In this document: piece after piece, positions 25,810 to 35,029 of the stretch
How the letters are laid out: each line of letters starts with the position of its first letter
Numbering within the stretch: position 1 is the first letter of the stretch
Assembly (NCBI GenBank): GCA_016786925.1
Contig: JAEUTU010000110.1
Span: 1-56,936, forward strand
Source of the DNA: Bacteroidia bacterium
GTDB lineage: Bacteria; Bacteroidota; Bacteroidia; 2-12-FULL-35-15
Direction: 5' to 3'
Length of the DNA stretch: 56,936 nucleotides
Notes under the pieces: model-generated
Told to the model about the DNA's origin: nothing
What the model saw: the letters and a program-made list of their open reading frames with translations, nothing else
Database searches by the model: none
Made by a program: the position numbers and the translations under genes

Positions 25810-25858
25810 ACTATTTACTATTTACTATTTGCTATTTACTGTCTACTGTCTACTGTTC
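25810..25858. repeat. 7-copy heptamer array overlapping a glycosyltransferase 3' end
   Basis: Seven units: ACTATTT three times, GCTATTT, ACTGTCT twice, ACTGTTC. The stop codon (TAG, 25845-25843) and the codons for the last Ser-Arg-Gln of the adjacent GT4 gene lie within units 5-7, so the array has extended into, or replaced, the end of that gene. Confidence 0.85.
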
Positions 25859-26892
25859 GCCATTCTAATCAATGCGTCTGCCCAAATATCAGGAGTATTC
25901 TTTTTTGCTTTTTCAACACTCTTGCCTCCCATTTGAATTAAATCCTGACCGGAAGCATTCATGATGTTTTTTAAGCAATCTTTCAATGCGCTTACATCAC
26001 CAGATCGGTAAATATAACCATTTACTCCATTCTCTACAAAAGCGACTCGAGCCCCTACTTCATCTGAACAAATAATGGGAAAGCCTGCTGCTGCATATTC
26101 ATGTACAACCACTCCCCATGGTTCGAAATGACTGGGTAATACAAAAACACCGGTATCTTTAATATAAGCTGGAAGATCTTTGGGTTGAACAAAGCCAAAA
26201 TGTTTTATTTTATCATGCTTTACAGGCTCTATATCTCCTGCACCCAAACACCACAACTCCCATTCATTAGGTATTTCCTGCTGTAGCTCAATAAAAGCAG
26301 TCCATAGATCTCTAATCCCTTTGAACTCATAATAGCGTCCAACAAAAATAAACCGCTTCGGAAAAGTAATGCTCTTTTGTTCTTTGTTACCCAAGTATTG
26401 ATCATGAAAAAGATCAAAATCACAAGAATAAAAACCTTTCGATATTTGTTTGTCAGAAAAACCTAATTTCTTTGCATAATTGAATTGTAAGTCACCTGGA
26501 ACCCAACATTTTGAAAAACGGAGCTTAAGATAAAAAGGACTCAATAGGGCTGCAACCCTTTGCTTCCAATCACCTCTCCAGTGATTATCCAAAGCAAGAA
26601 CCGTACTCACTTTTTTCTTATATGCCTTACAGACGGCTAAATAACCTTTATCTACCCAACCACTGCAAACAATAATATCCGGGCTGATCTTAGCTGTAAT
26701 ATCCATTAGCTGATCATTGGTATAAGCTGAACGATCATAAATTGCTAAGCCTTCCGGATAAGAAAATTGAAAAGGCGCCTCTTTGTTGACTGGCCAACGC
26801 ACAACATGTACCTCCACACCTTTTTTAATAAGTGCTTTACAAGAGGCCAGAAAATAATCTGCAATTTCAGTATATAGAAACAATACCGTCAT
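25843..26892 (-). CDS. Glycosyltransferase family 4
   Basis: A 349-residue GT-B enzyme. The C-terminal domain shows RFIFVGRYYEFKGIRDLW (about 185-202) and the donor-binding motif E-x7-E in SHFEPWGVVVHEYAAAGFPIICSDEVGAR (about 257-285). The N-terminal domain (VLFLYTEIADYFLASCKALIKKG) is shortened compared with many GT4 proteins. The last three residues, SRQ, and the stop codon are encoded by a heptamer tandem array, so the native C-terminus may have been altered. It lies directly after the metallophosphoesterase gene with no gap. Confidence 0.85.
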   Translation of the reverse strand: MTVLFLYTEIADYFLASCKALIKKGVEVHVVRWPVNKEAPFQFSYPEGLAIYDRSAYTNDQLMDITAKISPDIIVCSGWVDKGYLAVCKAYKKKVSTVLALDNHWRGDWKQRVAALLSPFYLKLRFSKCWVPGDLQFNYAKKLGFSDKQISKGFYSCDFDLFHDQYLGNKEQKSITFPKRFIFVGRYYEFKGIRDLWTAFIELQQEIPNEWELWCLGAGDIEPVKHDKIKHFGFVQPKDLPAYIKDTGVFVLPSHFEPWGVVVHEYAAAGFPIICSDEVGARVAFVENGVNGYIYRSGDVSALKDCLKNIMNASGQDLIQMGGKSVEKAKKNTPDIWADALIRMANSRQ

Positions 26893-27939
26893 CTATTTTT
26901 TCTTTTTTAGCAAAAAACGAACACCCAACAACATCCCCAAACAAGTTATCAAACCATACCAAAAGTAGCGATGCAATAGCATATTTTTAAGATATAAAGG
27001 GATAAGGCGGTAAGAAAAAGTGGTTTCAGGCTTAGCTTCTTTCAACCAAAGATCCACTCCATAGTAATCAATCTTCTCTAATTTTTGATTCGTCAAACTT
27101 ATCCCTTCAAAATTCACTTCTCCATTTTTCACATTAACTCTAAGCATTGCATCTCTGGGAGTATCGCGAATAGCCGTTTGAATAAAGGTGATTCCTAATT
27201 CCTTATTTTGATCGTAAAAAAATGAAGCAGGCCCACCACCCATGGAGCCCGACAACCAGAATATATTTATGTCTTTGTGGGCTTGTAATAATGGTACGAT
27301 CTTTTCTAAAAAATTATTCTTTCCAAGAGCTGTGCGTGTATTTTCTAAAAACAATTTATTGTACTTTTCTATTCGTTCTGCCCAAACCGGACGGTGACTA
27401 AAAACGAATATGTTTTTTATATTTTTTTCTTTAACAGAAGATAAGGCTGTATTCAACATATTGAATTGCTCTCCTTCAATGCTCCCATCATTAATTTCAG
27501 TATTCAACAAAATAAACAACTCTGAACCAACAATAAATGAAGAAAAACTTTTACCAAATTCTTTCTCATACCTATTTCCGTTTGAAATATCATGATTGCC
27601 TACTACATTAAAAAGAGGAAATTTTAGCTTCCGAAAAAAGCTTGTTCTATAATGATCCAGATACACATCATCTACATCCATGAACAGATCACCTAAACTC
27701 ATCATAAAAGCAGGTTGAATATCATTCAAGCTATCAATACTACTCAGTACTGTTGCCGCAGGAAAGGTTGAACCATTATTGGACTGCCCATGAAAATGTC
27801 CACTAACGACAAAACTATAGTCCTTCAGAGAATCATTTATGGCTATACCATTAAATGGACTTATTTGTGCTGTCAATAAAATACAGTTCAGCCAAAGAAC
27901 AAATGAAAATACTATATGTCGTTTATTTTTTCTTTCCAC
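26893..27939 (-). CDS. Membrane-anchored calcineurin-like metallophosphoesterase
   Basis: A 348-residue protein with an N-terminal signal or anchor (HIVFSFVLWLNCILLTAQ), a metallophosphoesterase domain, and a C-terminal membrane helix (WYGLITCLGMLLGVRFLL) ending in KKKK. Metal-site motifs are SGHFHG (46-51), MSLGDLF (80-86), VVGNHDIS (112-119) and SHRPVW (about 175-180). Some differ from the canonical D-x-H form at the first site, so activity is not certain. The domain would face the periplasm. The start codon is GTG, preceded by AAAGG, and overlaps the upstream CotH gene by 17 bp. Its place beside a kinase-like gene suggests opposing phosphate chemistry, which is inference. Confidence 0.8.
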   Translation of the reverse strand: MERKNKRHIVFSFVLWLNCILLTAQISPFNGIAINDSLKDYSFVVSGHFHGQSNNGSTFPAATVLSSIDSLNDIQPAFMMSLGDLFMDVDDVYLDHYRTSFFRKLKFPLFNVVGNHDISNGNRYEKEFGKSFSSFIVGSELFILLNTEINDGSIEGEQFNMLNTALSSVKEKNIKNIFVFSHRPVWAERIEKYNKLFLENTRTALGKNNFLEKIVPLLQAHKDINIFWLSGSMGGGPASFFYDQNKELGITFIQTAIRDTPRDAMLRVNVKNGEVNFEGISLTNQKLEKIDYYGVDLWLKEAKPETTFSYRLIPLYLKNMLLHRYFWYGLITCLGMLLGVRFLLKKKK

Positions 27940-30511
27940 CTTTTTTTATGATCAGTTCCACATCTTCTATTTCCTTTTCTACTTTTTTGTTATCCACTAC
28001 TATCTTAGATTTACGTTCTTGTAAATAATGTTCTTTTACATTTGACAATTTCAAGGCAGTACCTTCAACCTTCGCATGACCTGCAGATGGCTTATTCTTG
28101 TAGGATACAAGACCATACCCACAATCTGAGATCATCAACCCTTTAAAATGAACCAAAGCCTGATCTTCAGCAGACAGAGCAATTGCTGATCTTTTGATTG
28201 TGATATCATTCATAAAAAACTCCGAGCCATCTTTTACATTAATTGCCTTATTATCTGAGCCTGATATATATACCGAATTCAGCGTTAATGTGGAAAAAGT
28301 GGCATCAATACCATTTTCTTTACAGTTTTCAAAAGCCACATTGTTGAGCTTTCCTTTCGAAAAATCAGCATCTAAAGCATCGTCTTTCATTCCCCTAAAC
28401 AAAGATTCCTTTATATTAAAGTCTGAACGAATAAAACTCAAGGCATCTTCCGATCTAAAATCATAAAAGCTGCAATTAGTGAAATCGGCAGCCGACTCAT
28501 AAAAAGTGATCGCTCCGCTTCTTTTCCATTGCGGCTCGTTTACACGGGCAAAATTTTTAAAAACAACATTTTTGAATTTAGAATCTCCGGCATTAATAAA
28601 CTGAATTCCTTGAGAGGAGGAATCGGATGATGCAAAAACAACAAACTCTTCCTCAGTTCCCAATACCACAAAAGGAGCGTATGAAATGACCTTTGCACCA
28701 TTATTTAGATCAATTTGAGTTCCTGCATTCACATAGAACGTATAACCAGCAGGAATGATTAGATCCTTCACCAATGTATGTCTTCCTTCCTTCACAAAAA
28801 TAGAATACGTAGAATCATTAATACTCAAAAAATCAAAATCCTTGATCGTGCTTGCTTTATTTTTCTGCTCATCCTTTAAGAATTCATTATCTGTATGTGG
28901 ATATGGGAATACCGGTGCTTGCTTTAAAGTGGATGAACCTAAAATGGAATAATTGATCTTTAAAGAATCAAGCACGTCAGCAATTAAAGTTGAATCATCT
29001 CCCAAATCAAACTTATATATTTTATAATCAAGCGCTTTATTGTGTTGTTTAGAAGGAAGTACGATCTCTTCTTTAGAAAAAAATTGCTTGCCATTCAATT
29101 CAATGGATATAACCGATACAGGAAGGACATCGATTGGAGCAATTTGCAGTTCGGCCTTACCATTTTCTATTCTATTCAAATAAGCATGTAAAGCCTTTGG
29201 TGGATTTAAGATATGCAGAATTTGTTTTTGCCGTTTATAATAATCCTTCTTGTCAAATTTTTTATACGGAAATTCTTTATGAATGATCGCTAAATTTTTC
29301 TTCAACTCTACATTAGATCCGCTAAAAAACTTATCTAAATAAGCCGGCTGGGATACTCGTTCGAGTTGTTTCATATATTCTTCAAAAAACACCTTATTAC
29401 TAAAGATCATTTCATGCCATTCCGAATAATTTTGAGTAGAATCGAGGTCTACAAACATGTACTGAGATGAAAGATCTTTCGACCCAAGTATGGTAAAACT
29501 CTCATACGCAACAGGCTCTAACTTTGCTGTAACAGGGTTGTAATAATATTTTATGTCGCTCCAATCAATGCTGTGTACCCCACCAACCAAATCAATGATC
29601 GCATGAAATTTTGCTAATCGGGGAATATCAAAAGCTTCATCAACAGGTATCTTGTTCGCTCTTAAACCTTCGATCATGGCAATTGCATTCAAATAGTAGT
29701 GTTTTTGCAAACTATCTTTCAATACCTTTTCTTCTCTATACGCTTGTGGATCGGCTGAATAATAAGAGGCGAATTCATCGGCAGAAGCCTTGTTGGTAAT
29801 GCCATTATATCTATTTACCCAATACAGATCAGGATTGAAACGAAGCACCGGTCCCTTCAAACGCTTATTATTCTCAACAAGTTCATTTTCAAAATTTTCT
29901 TCTACTGCATAAATTCCCCAATCCTCACCATTTACCTTCACATTAATAAACTCATAACGCAATGCAATAACTCCTTCCTGCTTCATCAATGTATGGTAGA
30001 TCCACTCATAAATATAGCCTCTGGTACCGGGATGTTGAATGGTAAAACGTTTCATCCCCATGAAGGTTTCATCTTTCTCTTTTACTTTTATCCGGAACGA
30101 CCATTTATCATTTTGTAAATGATCGGTCATGTGACCTTTTAAACGCAACTTAATGGTGATTTTTTTACCATTGTAATGTAAAACCCCATCCACATACTCT
30201 CCATCCAGATCATTAATGATCACTCTGCGTTCAAGAGCATTCTGACGGTTTTTTTCTAATTTTTTAAAATCTTTAGCATTGATCTCAATGGCAATTCCCT
30301 CCGGTTGTGCATCCAATCCAGAGTAATAATTACTGATCACGGTAGTCACAAAATCCCATAGACTTGAATAGCCTTTAGGTTTTAGCACTCTGGTAGCAAC
30401 GGTATTTCCAATAAAAAGACCAAGCAAAAGCACTAATAAAAATACCAAGCGCCATTTTCTTTTACGGCCGGCATTTATCTTTTGAGTATTTATTTGATCT
30501 TTTATTTTCAT
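27923..30511 (-). CDS. CotH-kinase-like protein with right-handed beta-helix domain
   Basis: An 862-residue protein anchored by one N-terminal helix (WRLVFLLVLLLGLFIGNTVA, about residues 20-39). Residues about 70-400 resemble the CotH kinase family, with KLRLKGHMTDH, FTIQHPGTRGYIYEWI, WGIYAVEENFE and a later VAYESFTILG. Residues about 600-830 form a parallel beta-helix (INAGDSKFKNVVFKNFA, FTNCSFYDFRSEDAL, IKESLFRGMKDDALDADFS). CotH of Bacillus phosphorylates spore-coat proteins with ATP. The glycan or protein target here is unknown, and so is the source of ATP outside the membrane. The C-terminus is lysine-rich (KKGGKKK). Confidence 0.75.
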   Translation of the reverse strand: MKIKDQINTQKINAGRKRKWRLVFLLVLLLGLFIGNTVATRVLKPKGYSSLWDFVTTVISNYYSGLDAQPEGIAIEINAKDFKKLEKNRQNALERRVIINDLDGEYVDGVLHYNGKKITIKLRLKGHMTDHLQNDKWSFRIKVKEKDETFMGMKRFTIQHPGTRGYIYEWIYHTLMKQEGVIALRYEFINVKVNGEDWGIYAVEENFENELVENNKRLKGPVLRFNPDLYWVNRYNGITNKASADEFASYYSADPQAYREEKVLKDSLQKHYYLNAIAMIEGLRANKIPVDEAFDIPRLAKFHAIIDLVGGVHSIDWSDIKYYYNPVTAKLEPVAYESFTILGSKDLSSQYMFVDLDSTQNYSEWHEMIFSNKVFFEEYMKQLERVSQPAYLDKFFSGSNVELKKNLAIIHKEFPYKKFDKKDYYKRQKQILHILNPPKALHAYLNRIENGKAELQIAPIDVLPVSVISIELNGKQFFSKEEIVLPSKQHNKALDYKIYKFDLGDDSTLIADVLDSLKINYSILGSSTLKQAPVFPYPHTDNEFLKDEQKNKASTIKDFDFLSINDSTYSIFVKEGRHTLVKDLIIPAGYTFYVNAGTQIDLNNGAKVISYAPFVVLGTEEEFVVFASSDSSSQGIQFINAGDSKFKNVVFKNFARVNEPQWKRSGAITFYESAADFTNCSFYDFRSEDALSFIRSDFNIKESLFRGMKDDALDADFSKGKLNNVAFENCKENGIDATFSTLTLNSVYISGSDNKAINVKDGSEFFMNDITIKRSAIALSAEDQALVHFKGLMISDCGYGLVSYKNKPSAGHAKVEGTALKLSNVKEHYLQERKSKIVVDNKKVEKEIEDVELIIKKGGKKK

Positions 30512-30516
30512 GGTCT

Positions 30517-31839
30517 TTATTCAGCAATTGCAGGAATCACTTCTGTTTCCTGAGGGATGATCTCATCACTGGTTAATATGGTAAAGATAAAAATTCCCAT
30601 GAAAGCAAAGGCACTTAATGAGCCTACCAGCCAAGACTCAAAGAAAGCGGTAAAACTAATAGCAAACATAGCAGGGAAGGCAAATTTTGTTCTTTTAGAT
30701 GCTTTGATGAATAATAAAATATAGGATCTCAAATAAATAAGCAATCCCATTAAGCCTTGATCAAACCAAAAGGTTAAAAAAGAATTATGAATTCCACCCT
30801 GATGGTTTAGTTTTAAAAGCATCCCATAATGCTGGCGCATATAAAATTCATTATATGCAAAACCTCTACCTACAAAAAAGTTCTGCTGGATCTGTGTCCA
30901 GGCAAAGCCCCAAGCGATCAATCGTCCACTTCCTTCCTCCAAGGTCTGAACTCGAAAGTAACTACCTAATCCAAGAGCATTGATAATTGCAACGGCATTT
31001 GAACTAATAATTTCCGAAACGAATAAAACAACAATAAAGATCAAGAAACCTAAAAACGGAGACATACCAAAAAACTGCTGGAATGAATAAAATATGGCAA
31101 TAGCTATCAACGCATTCCGTGAACCCGAACCTATTACAGACAAAAAGATAAACAAATAGATTAGAAGACGTTCATTCCTTGTAAAAAGTGAATTGTAAAA
31201 ATGGTCTACAATAAAAAAAATGATAAAAAGTAACACACAAAAAATCCCTAATCCATTAGGTCCTCCAAATACTCCTCTAAAACGAGTTCCTGTCAATACA
31301 GCCACATCTGGCATTATGTATTTAAGTAAATAACCGATGATCAAAAAAACAACAGCAAAAAATATTAGCCTTTTTATAAAATCGGCATGATACTTCGAGA
31401 ATAACGTTTCAATAATATTAGGTAAGACTAGAAATGTCAATGCATAAGAAATAGTTTTCTGAATACTTGTAAAAAAATAGGAATCACTAATTGCAAACGA
31501 CATTGTTATTACAGAGAACACCAAAAATGGTAAAAACAGTTTAAACAAAGAATTTCTCGCATACAATTCGCGATACCTTAGAAAAAAAATTAGTGCAAGT
31601 ATTGAGATATAAATATTTTTTAAATTTTTGGCGAATAAGAGTGCCGGACTAGCGCTATCTGCTAAAATCAAAACGAATAAGTACCCAACAAGTAACTCTT
31701 CGTACATCTCTTTCCTGTCCATTAATAACATAGTCAAAGGAACAAGTCCGAAAATAACCGGACCACCGTATATTCCGGTAATTAGCCAGACGATTAGGAT
31801 AACAAATAATTGCAGGTTCTCTTTTAAATAACTTAACAC
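30517..31839 (-). CDS. O-antigen polymerase/ligase family membrane protein (Wzy/WaaL-like)
   Basis: A 440-residue protein with about 12 hydrophobic helices and a long periplasmic loop near residues 300-355. The motif NHQGGIHNSFLTFWFDQGLMGLLIYL (about 343-368) is the conserved histidine-containing loop of the O-antigen ligase / polymerase superfamily. It would polymerise repeat units or attach a glycan to an acceptor at the outer face of the inner membrane. The start codon is GTG. It is flanked on both sides by CotH-type genes, 5 bp from each, which is unusual for a Wzy gene. Confidence 0.82.
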   Translation of the reverse strand: MLSYLKENLQLFVILIVWLITGIYGGPVIFGLVPLTMLLMDRKEMYEELLVGYLFVLILADSASPALLFAKNLKNIYISILALIFFLRYRELYARNSLFKLFLPFLVFSVITMSFAISDSYFFTSIQKTISYALTFLVLPNIIETLFSKYHADFIKRLIFFAVVFLIIGYLLKYIMPDVAVLTGTRFRGVFGGPNGLGIFCVLLFIIFFIVDHFYNSLFTRNERLLIYLFIFLSVIGSGSRNALIAIAIFYSFQQFFGMSPFLGFLIFIVVLFVSEIISSNAVAIINALGLGSYFRVQTLEEGSGRLIAWGFAWTQIQQNFFVGRGFAYNEFYMRQHYGMLLKLNHQGGIHNSFLTFWFDQGLMGLLIYLRSYILLFIKASKRTKFAFPAMFAISFTAFFESWLVGSLSAFAFMGIFIFTILTSDEIIPQETEVIPAIAE

Positions 31840-31844
31840 CGATC

Positions 31845-33572
31845 CTATTTATTTAATATACTATTTAACTGTTCCAGGAAGATCTTAGGTCTTTTCGTCA
31901 AAAAGTTCTTCAGATCTGACATATTTTTCTCCCAATTTTGTTTTGATCCAATAACTCTCCAACGTTTAATATGCTCATCCATAAACGGACTGATCTCCTC
32001 CTCCATACTTGTAAAGGTAGCGATTAAAGTTCTTTCAGAAAATTCATTTTTAAGTAAATACTCTGCCCGGGATCTTAATCTATTCTTAAATGAAACATTT
32101 TTCAGAAGGGAATAAAACACCTTCCCCATTCTATTCTCTTTTTTCAGGTATTCAAACATATTAAATTCATAGGCTTTATTGATATTGAATCCCATTGCCC
32201 AATCCATATCATATACCACAAAACGCCATTTTTTATCGCGAAAAACGGAATCTTTTGCCGGATAGCTGTAGCGCCAATATTTACAATTATTATGAGGCCA
32301 GTCGTTATTTACAAAGAACATATTGCATAAATAATAATCGATAAGATTGGCTATATCCATCTCTTTTTCAACGACAGCGAATTTTTGATCATCCGAGAGA
32401 TCATTGCTAAGGATATAATCAATTAAACTAAGATAGTCATTCGCATCCGACTTTCCTCCTTCTACCACTTGGCCATTTAGTTCAAGCAAGGCAATACTAT
32501 CTTTTGAAATTCCATAATGATTAAATATATACGTATCATCAAAACGTTCCCTTAATGTATGTATTCCCCAATATTCTCCGTTAAAAAAGCAAACTACCGG
32601 TTCATATTGCTGTGCTGATAAAGAAGAGTTTTTCATCACACGATGTACAAATGCATCCCTCAGCAGTGTTTTGGTCCAGTCATTACCTCCGTTTCTAAAA
32701 ACAAAATTCGTTTCTGTGGAAGCTGTATTTAACATCGCTATACACTTAGCACTTGAATCAGGAGAAGCCAACCATGAAACACGTATTGATTTTTGAGCAA
32801 AGCCTCTGGTATTAAAGCCATGGATCCTGATCTTACTTGACTTTTGCATAAAACATGTCTTGTTCAATTTTCCAAGCGATAAATTCACCATTCGATCGGA
32901 AGATGAACCTTTATCCAGATAGTTAGCCGGATATTTCCACCATGGGATATCAAATTTTATTTTTTTCTTTATATAATTATCCTTGTCTTCATATTTTTTC
33001 CCCATCACATAGATCCCATTCTCATAACCAAATAACTGATCCTGATCAAAAACAAAACTTGCAAGTGAAATTGAGTAATTATGATTCTTCTGGGGATCTA
33101 TGATGTAAGATTCTACCAGTTCCTTCCCACACTTCCCAGTTTTATCCACACACACCGCTCTCAACACAGGGAAACAATAGGTTTTATCCAAAGGAAGTTG
33201 CCAGCGGGGCGATGTAGGGATGGTGTATAAAAAAGTATCTTTAAGGGCTTCATCGGGCAACTGGATACTATTTCCGTCATAAACCATTGCAAGGGAATTT
33301 TCCGGACTGGAACCATCTAAAGTATAATAGATCGTATGATCTGCCTCAGAGCATGATAAATGAAGTACCGGAGCAGCAGTAAAATAACCGGTACGAATAT
33401 CAACATCCGGAGAGGCTATCCGGGCATCTTTCAAAAATGTATTCATTTTTTTACCCGGTCCTATCAATTGATACAAGATAAAAGCAATCATCAGAGCAAA
33501 AAAACAAAGCAGAACAAACAAACGGTTTGTCCTGAATGTACTTTCTTTATTTTTTCTCTTGATATATTTCAT
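31845..33572 (-). CDS. CotH kinase family protein with N-terminal anchor and chitobiase-like domain
   Basis: A 575-residue protein: a basic N-terminus, a membrane helix (LFVLLCFFALMIAFILYQLIG, about 18-38), then a domain with SCSEADHTIYYTLDGSSPENS (about 73-93) like the chitobiase/beta-hexosaminidase C-terminal module. The CotH kinase domain occupies about 180-560, with IRIHGFNTRGFAQKSIRV, GEYWGIHTLRERFDDTYI and KWRFVVYDMDWAMGFN; the last carries the conserved acidic metal/ATP residues. The domain is outside the membrane. It immediately follows the VTC-type gene and probably forms one functional unit with it and the DUF4956 gene. Confidence 0.86.
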   Translation of the reverse strand: MKYIKRKNKESTFRTNRLFVLLCFFALMIAFILYQLIGPGKKMNTFLKDARIASPDVDIRTGYFTAAPVLHLSCSEADHTIYYTLDGSSPENSLAMVYDGNSIQLPDEALKDTFLYTIPTSPRWQLPLDKTYCFPVLRAVCVDKTGKCGKELVESYIIDPQKNHNYSISLASFVFDQDQLFGYENGIYVMGKKYEDKDNYIKKKIKFDIPWWKYPANYLDKGSSSDRMVNLSLGKLNKTCFMQKSSKIRIHGFNTRGFAQKSIRVSWLASPDSSAKCIAMLNTASTETNFVFRNGGNDWTKTLLRDAFVHRVMKNSSLSAQQYEPVVCFFNGEYWGIHTLRERFDDTYIFNHYGISKDSIALLELNGQVVEGGKSDANDYLSLIDYILSNDLSDDQKFAVVEKEMDIANLIDYYLCNMFFVNNDWPHNNCKYWRYSYPAKDSVFRDKKWRFVVYDMDWAMGFNINKAYEFNMFEYLKKENRMGKVFYSLLKNVSFKNRLRSRAEYLLKNEFSERTLIATFTSMEEEISPFMDEHIKRWRVIGSKQNWEKNMSDLKNFLTKRPKIFLEQLNSILNK

Positions 33573-33578
33573 AGTGAA

Positions 33579-34265
33579 TTACAACTCCAATCCTAACACA
33601 CGACTAACACCTTGCAGATATTTAGAATTTTTTGTCATCAAAAAAGGAAATTCCGAAGAAATACGATCTGCTAACAATTCAGTATCCTTATCGTATTTCA
33701 TTTCAATTACTATTCCTTTATCATCCTTTACAGGTGAAATAAATAAGCTGCCCTCATTCATGATCGAATAATAATGAAGCCCGGTATCTATGGTTAACCG
33801 TATCTTTTTATCGGCAGTTATAAAATACTTGCGGGTGTACACATTCAACAATACCGGATTAACCTTATGCAGATACGATCGCAAGTGCTCATCATCAACT
33901 GCCCCTAACATCAATTCTAATAATTTATCTTTTGTAATGTTCGTATCCACTACCAAATCAGGCAATACAAAGTTCCTTTTAAACCCCAACAACCCTTTCT
34001 TGATCTTAAACTCAAGCGTAGGTTTTTTAGCAAGGCCAAATGTTTCGCCATACCATCTTATCCGGGCTTTAATACGATGATAAGCGCCATCCATATTATC
34101 GAAATAACTTTCAAAACCCGGAGAATCAAAATAAATATTATTGATCTGTCGTTGATGAAAAATTTCAGAAAATAAAGCCCGATGAATCCGAATGACATGA
34201 AGCATATCCGGCAGAGGAGTGCCGGTAACGTAAAACTTACGCTCGTATCTTAATTCCTGCTCCAT
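33579..34265 (-). CDS. VTC-domain polyphosphate polymerase-like protein
   Basis: A 228-residue protein of the VTC domain family, the catalytic tunnel of the yeast vacuolar polyphosphate polymerase Vtc4. Basic and acidic tunnel residues are visible in LRYERKFYV (5-13), INNIYFDSP (41-49), RIKARIRWYG (64-73), TLEFKIKKG (82-90) and the C-terminal VIEMKYD (about 192-198). It is a bare catalytic domain with no membrane helix or SPX domain. If active, it would make polyphosphate from ATP in the cytoplasm. The neighbouring DUF4956 membrane protein, 17 bp upstream, is the likely membrane partner. That is inference from recurrent co-occurrence. Confidence 0.85.
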   Translation of the reverse strand: MEQELRYERKFYVTGTPLPDMLHVIRIHRALFSEIFHQRQINNIYFDSPGFESYFDNMDGAYHRIKARIRWYGETFGLAKKPTLEFKIKKGLLGFKRNFVLPDLVVDTNITKDKLLELMLGAVDDEHLRSYLHKVNPVLLNVYTRKYFITADKKIRLTIDTGLHYYSIMNEGSLFISPVKDDKGIVIEMKYDKDTELLADRISSEFPFLMTKNSKYLQGVSRVLGLEL

Positions 34266-34282
34266 AATGATTGATCAAAAGA

Positions 34283-34966
34283 TTAAAAATCCCTGGAAGA
34301 ATCCAGAAGCGATACAACAGCATTGGGATACAATCCCCTGATCTCTTCCTTTATTTTTTGCAGTGCATCAATATTTTCTAATCCGATCAAAAAAGAGAGT
34401 TCAAAACGATCCGGTGCTTCATCTGTACGTTTTAATTTTAAAAAATTACAATTCTTTTCCAATACAGCAACTACTGAAGGAATATGAACAGCCCCATTTC
34501 CGGCAGATGAAATATTCAGATATAAACTTTGCTCTTCTAATTCATCCTGTTTGCGGTTACTAAAACGAATAAACACATAAAAGCCAATAAATGCAATAAT
34601 GGTTAACAGTGATAAACCTGCACCACAGCCTAAACCAATCGCTATGTTTAGAAACAAATAGGTAAGCTCTTCCGGCTCTTTAATAGCTGCACGAAAACGA
34701 ACGATCGACAATGCCCCTACCAAACCTAATGATAGCGCTAATGAGGATTTTACAACCGTAATAATAAACATAGTTGTAAGTGCCAAAAGCAAAAAATTTC
34801 TAGAAAACGATTTTCTATTGGATAATGAGTTTCCATATTTGGCATAGATCTTACCCAGCAAATAGGATAAAACTGCACAAATAACAAGGCTAAAAATAAA
34901 AGAAGGAATGTTCTTAGGAGAAAATCCAGAGAAGTTTTCGGAAAAAAAGTTAAGTAAAGTGTTCAT
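34283..34966 (-). CDS. DUF4956 family membrane protein
   Basis: A 227-residue protein with four hydrophobic helices in the first 135 residues (IPSFIFSLVICAVLSYLLGKI, FLLLALTTMFIITVVKSSLAL, TYLFLNIAIGLGCGAGLSLL, IIAFIGFYVFI). The conserved stretch SLALSLGLVGALSIVRFRAAIKEPEEL lies at about 73-99. The C-terminal about 90 residues form a soluble ferredoxin-like fold. The GLVGALSIVRFRAA segment is the DUF4956 signature. The family is often found beside VTC-type polymerases and CotH proteins. Its function is not established to my knowledge. Confidence 0.82.
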   Translation of the reverse strand: MNTLLNFFSENFSGFSPKNIPSFIFSLVICAVLSYLLGKIYAKYGNSLSNRKSFSRNFLLLALTTMFIITVVKSSLALSLGLVGALSIVRFRAAIKEPEELTYLFLNIAIGLGCGAGLSLLTIIAFIGFYVFIRFSNRKQDELEEQSLYLNISSAGNGAVHIPSVVAVLEKNCNFLKLKRTDEAPDRFELSFLIGLENIDALQKIKEEIRGLYPNAVVSLLDSSRDF

Positions 34967-35029
34967 TAATTCTATTTTACGGTAAAAATAGCAAAAATGG
35001 GCATTAAATGCTGCAAAAAAAGAAGGATT

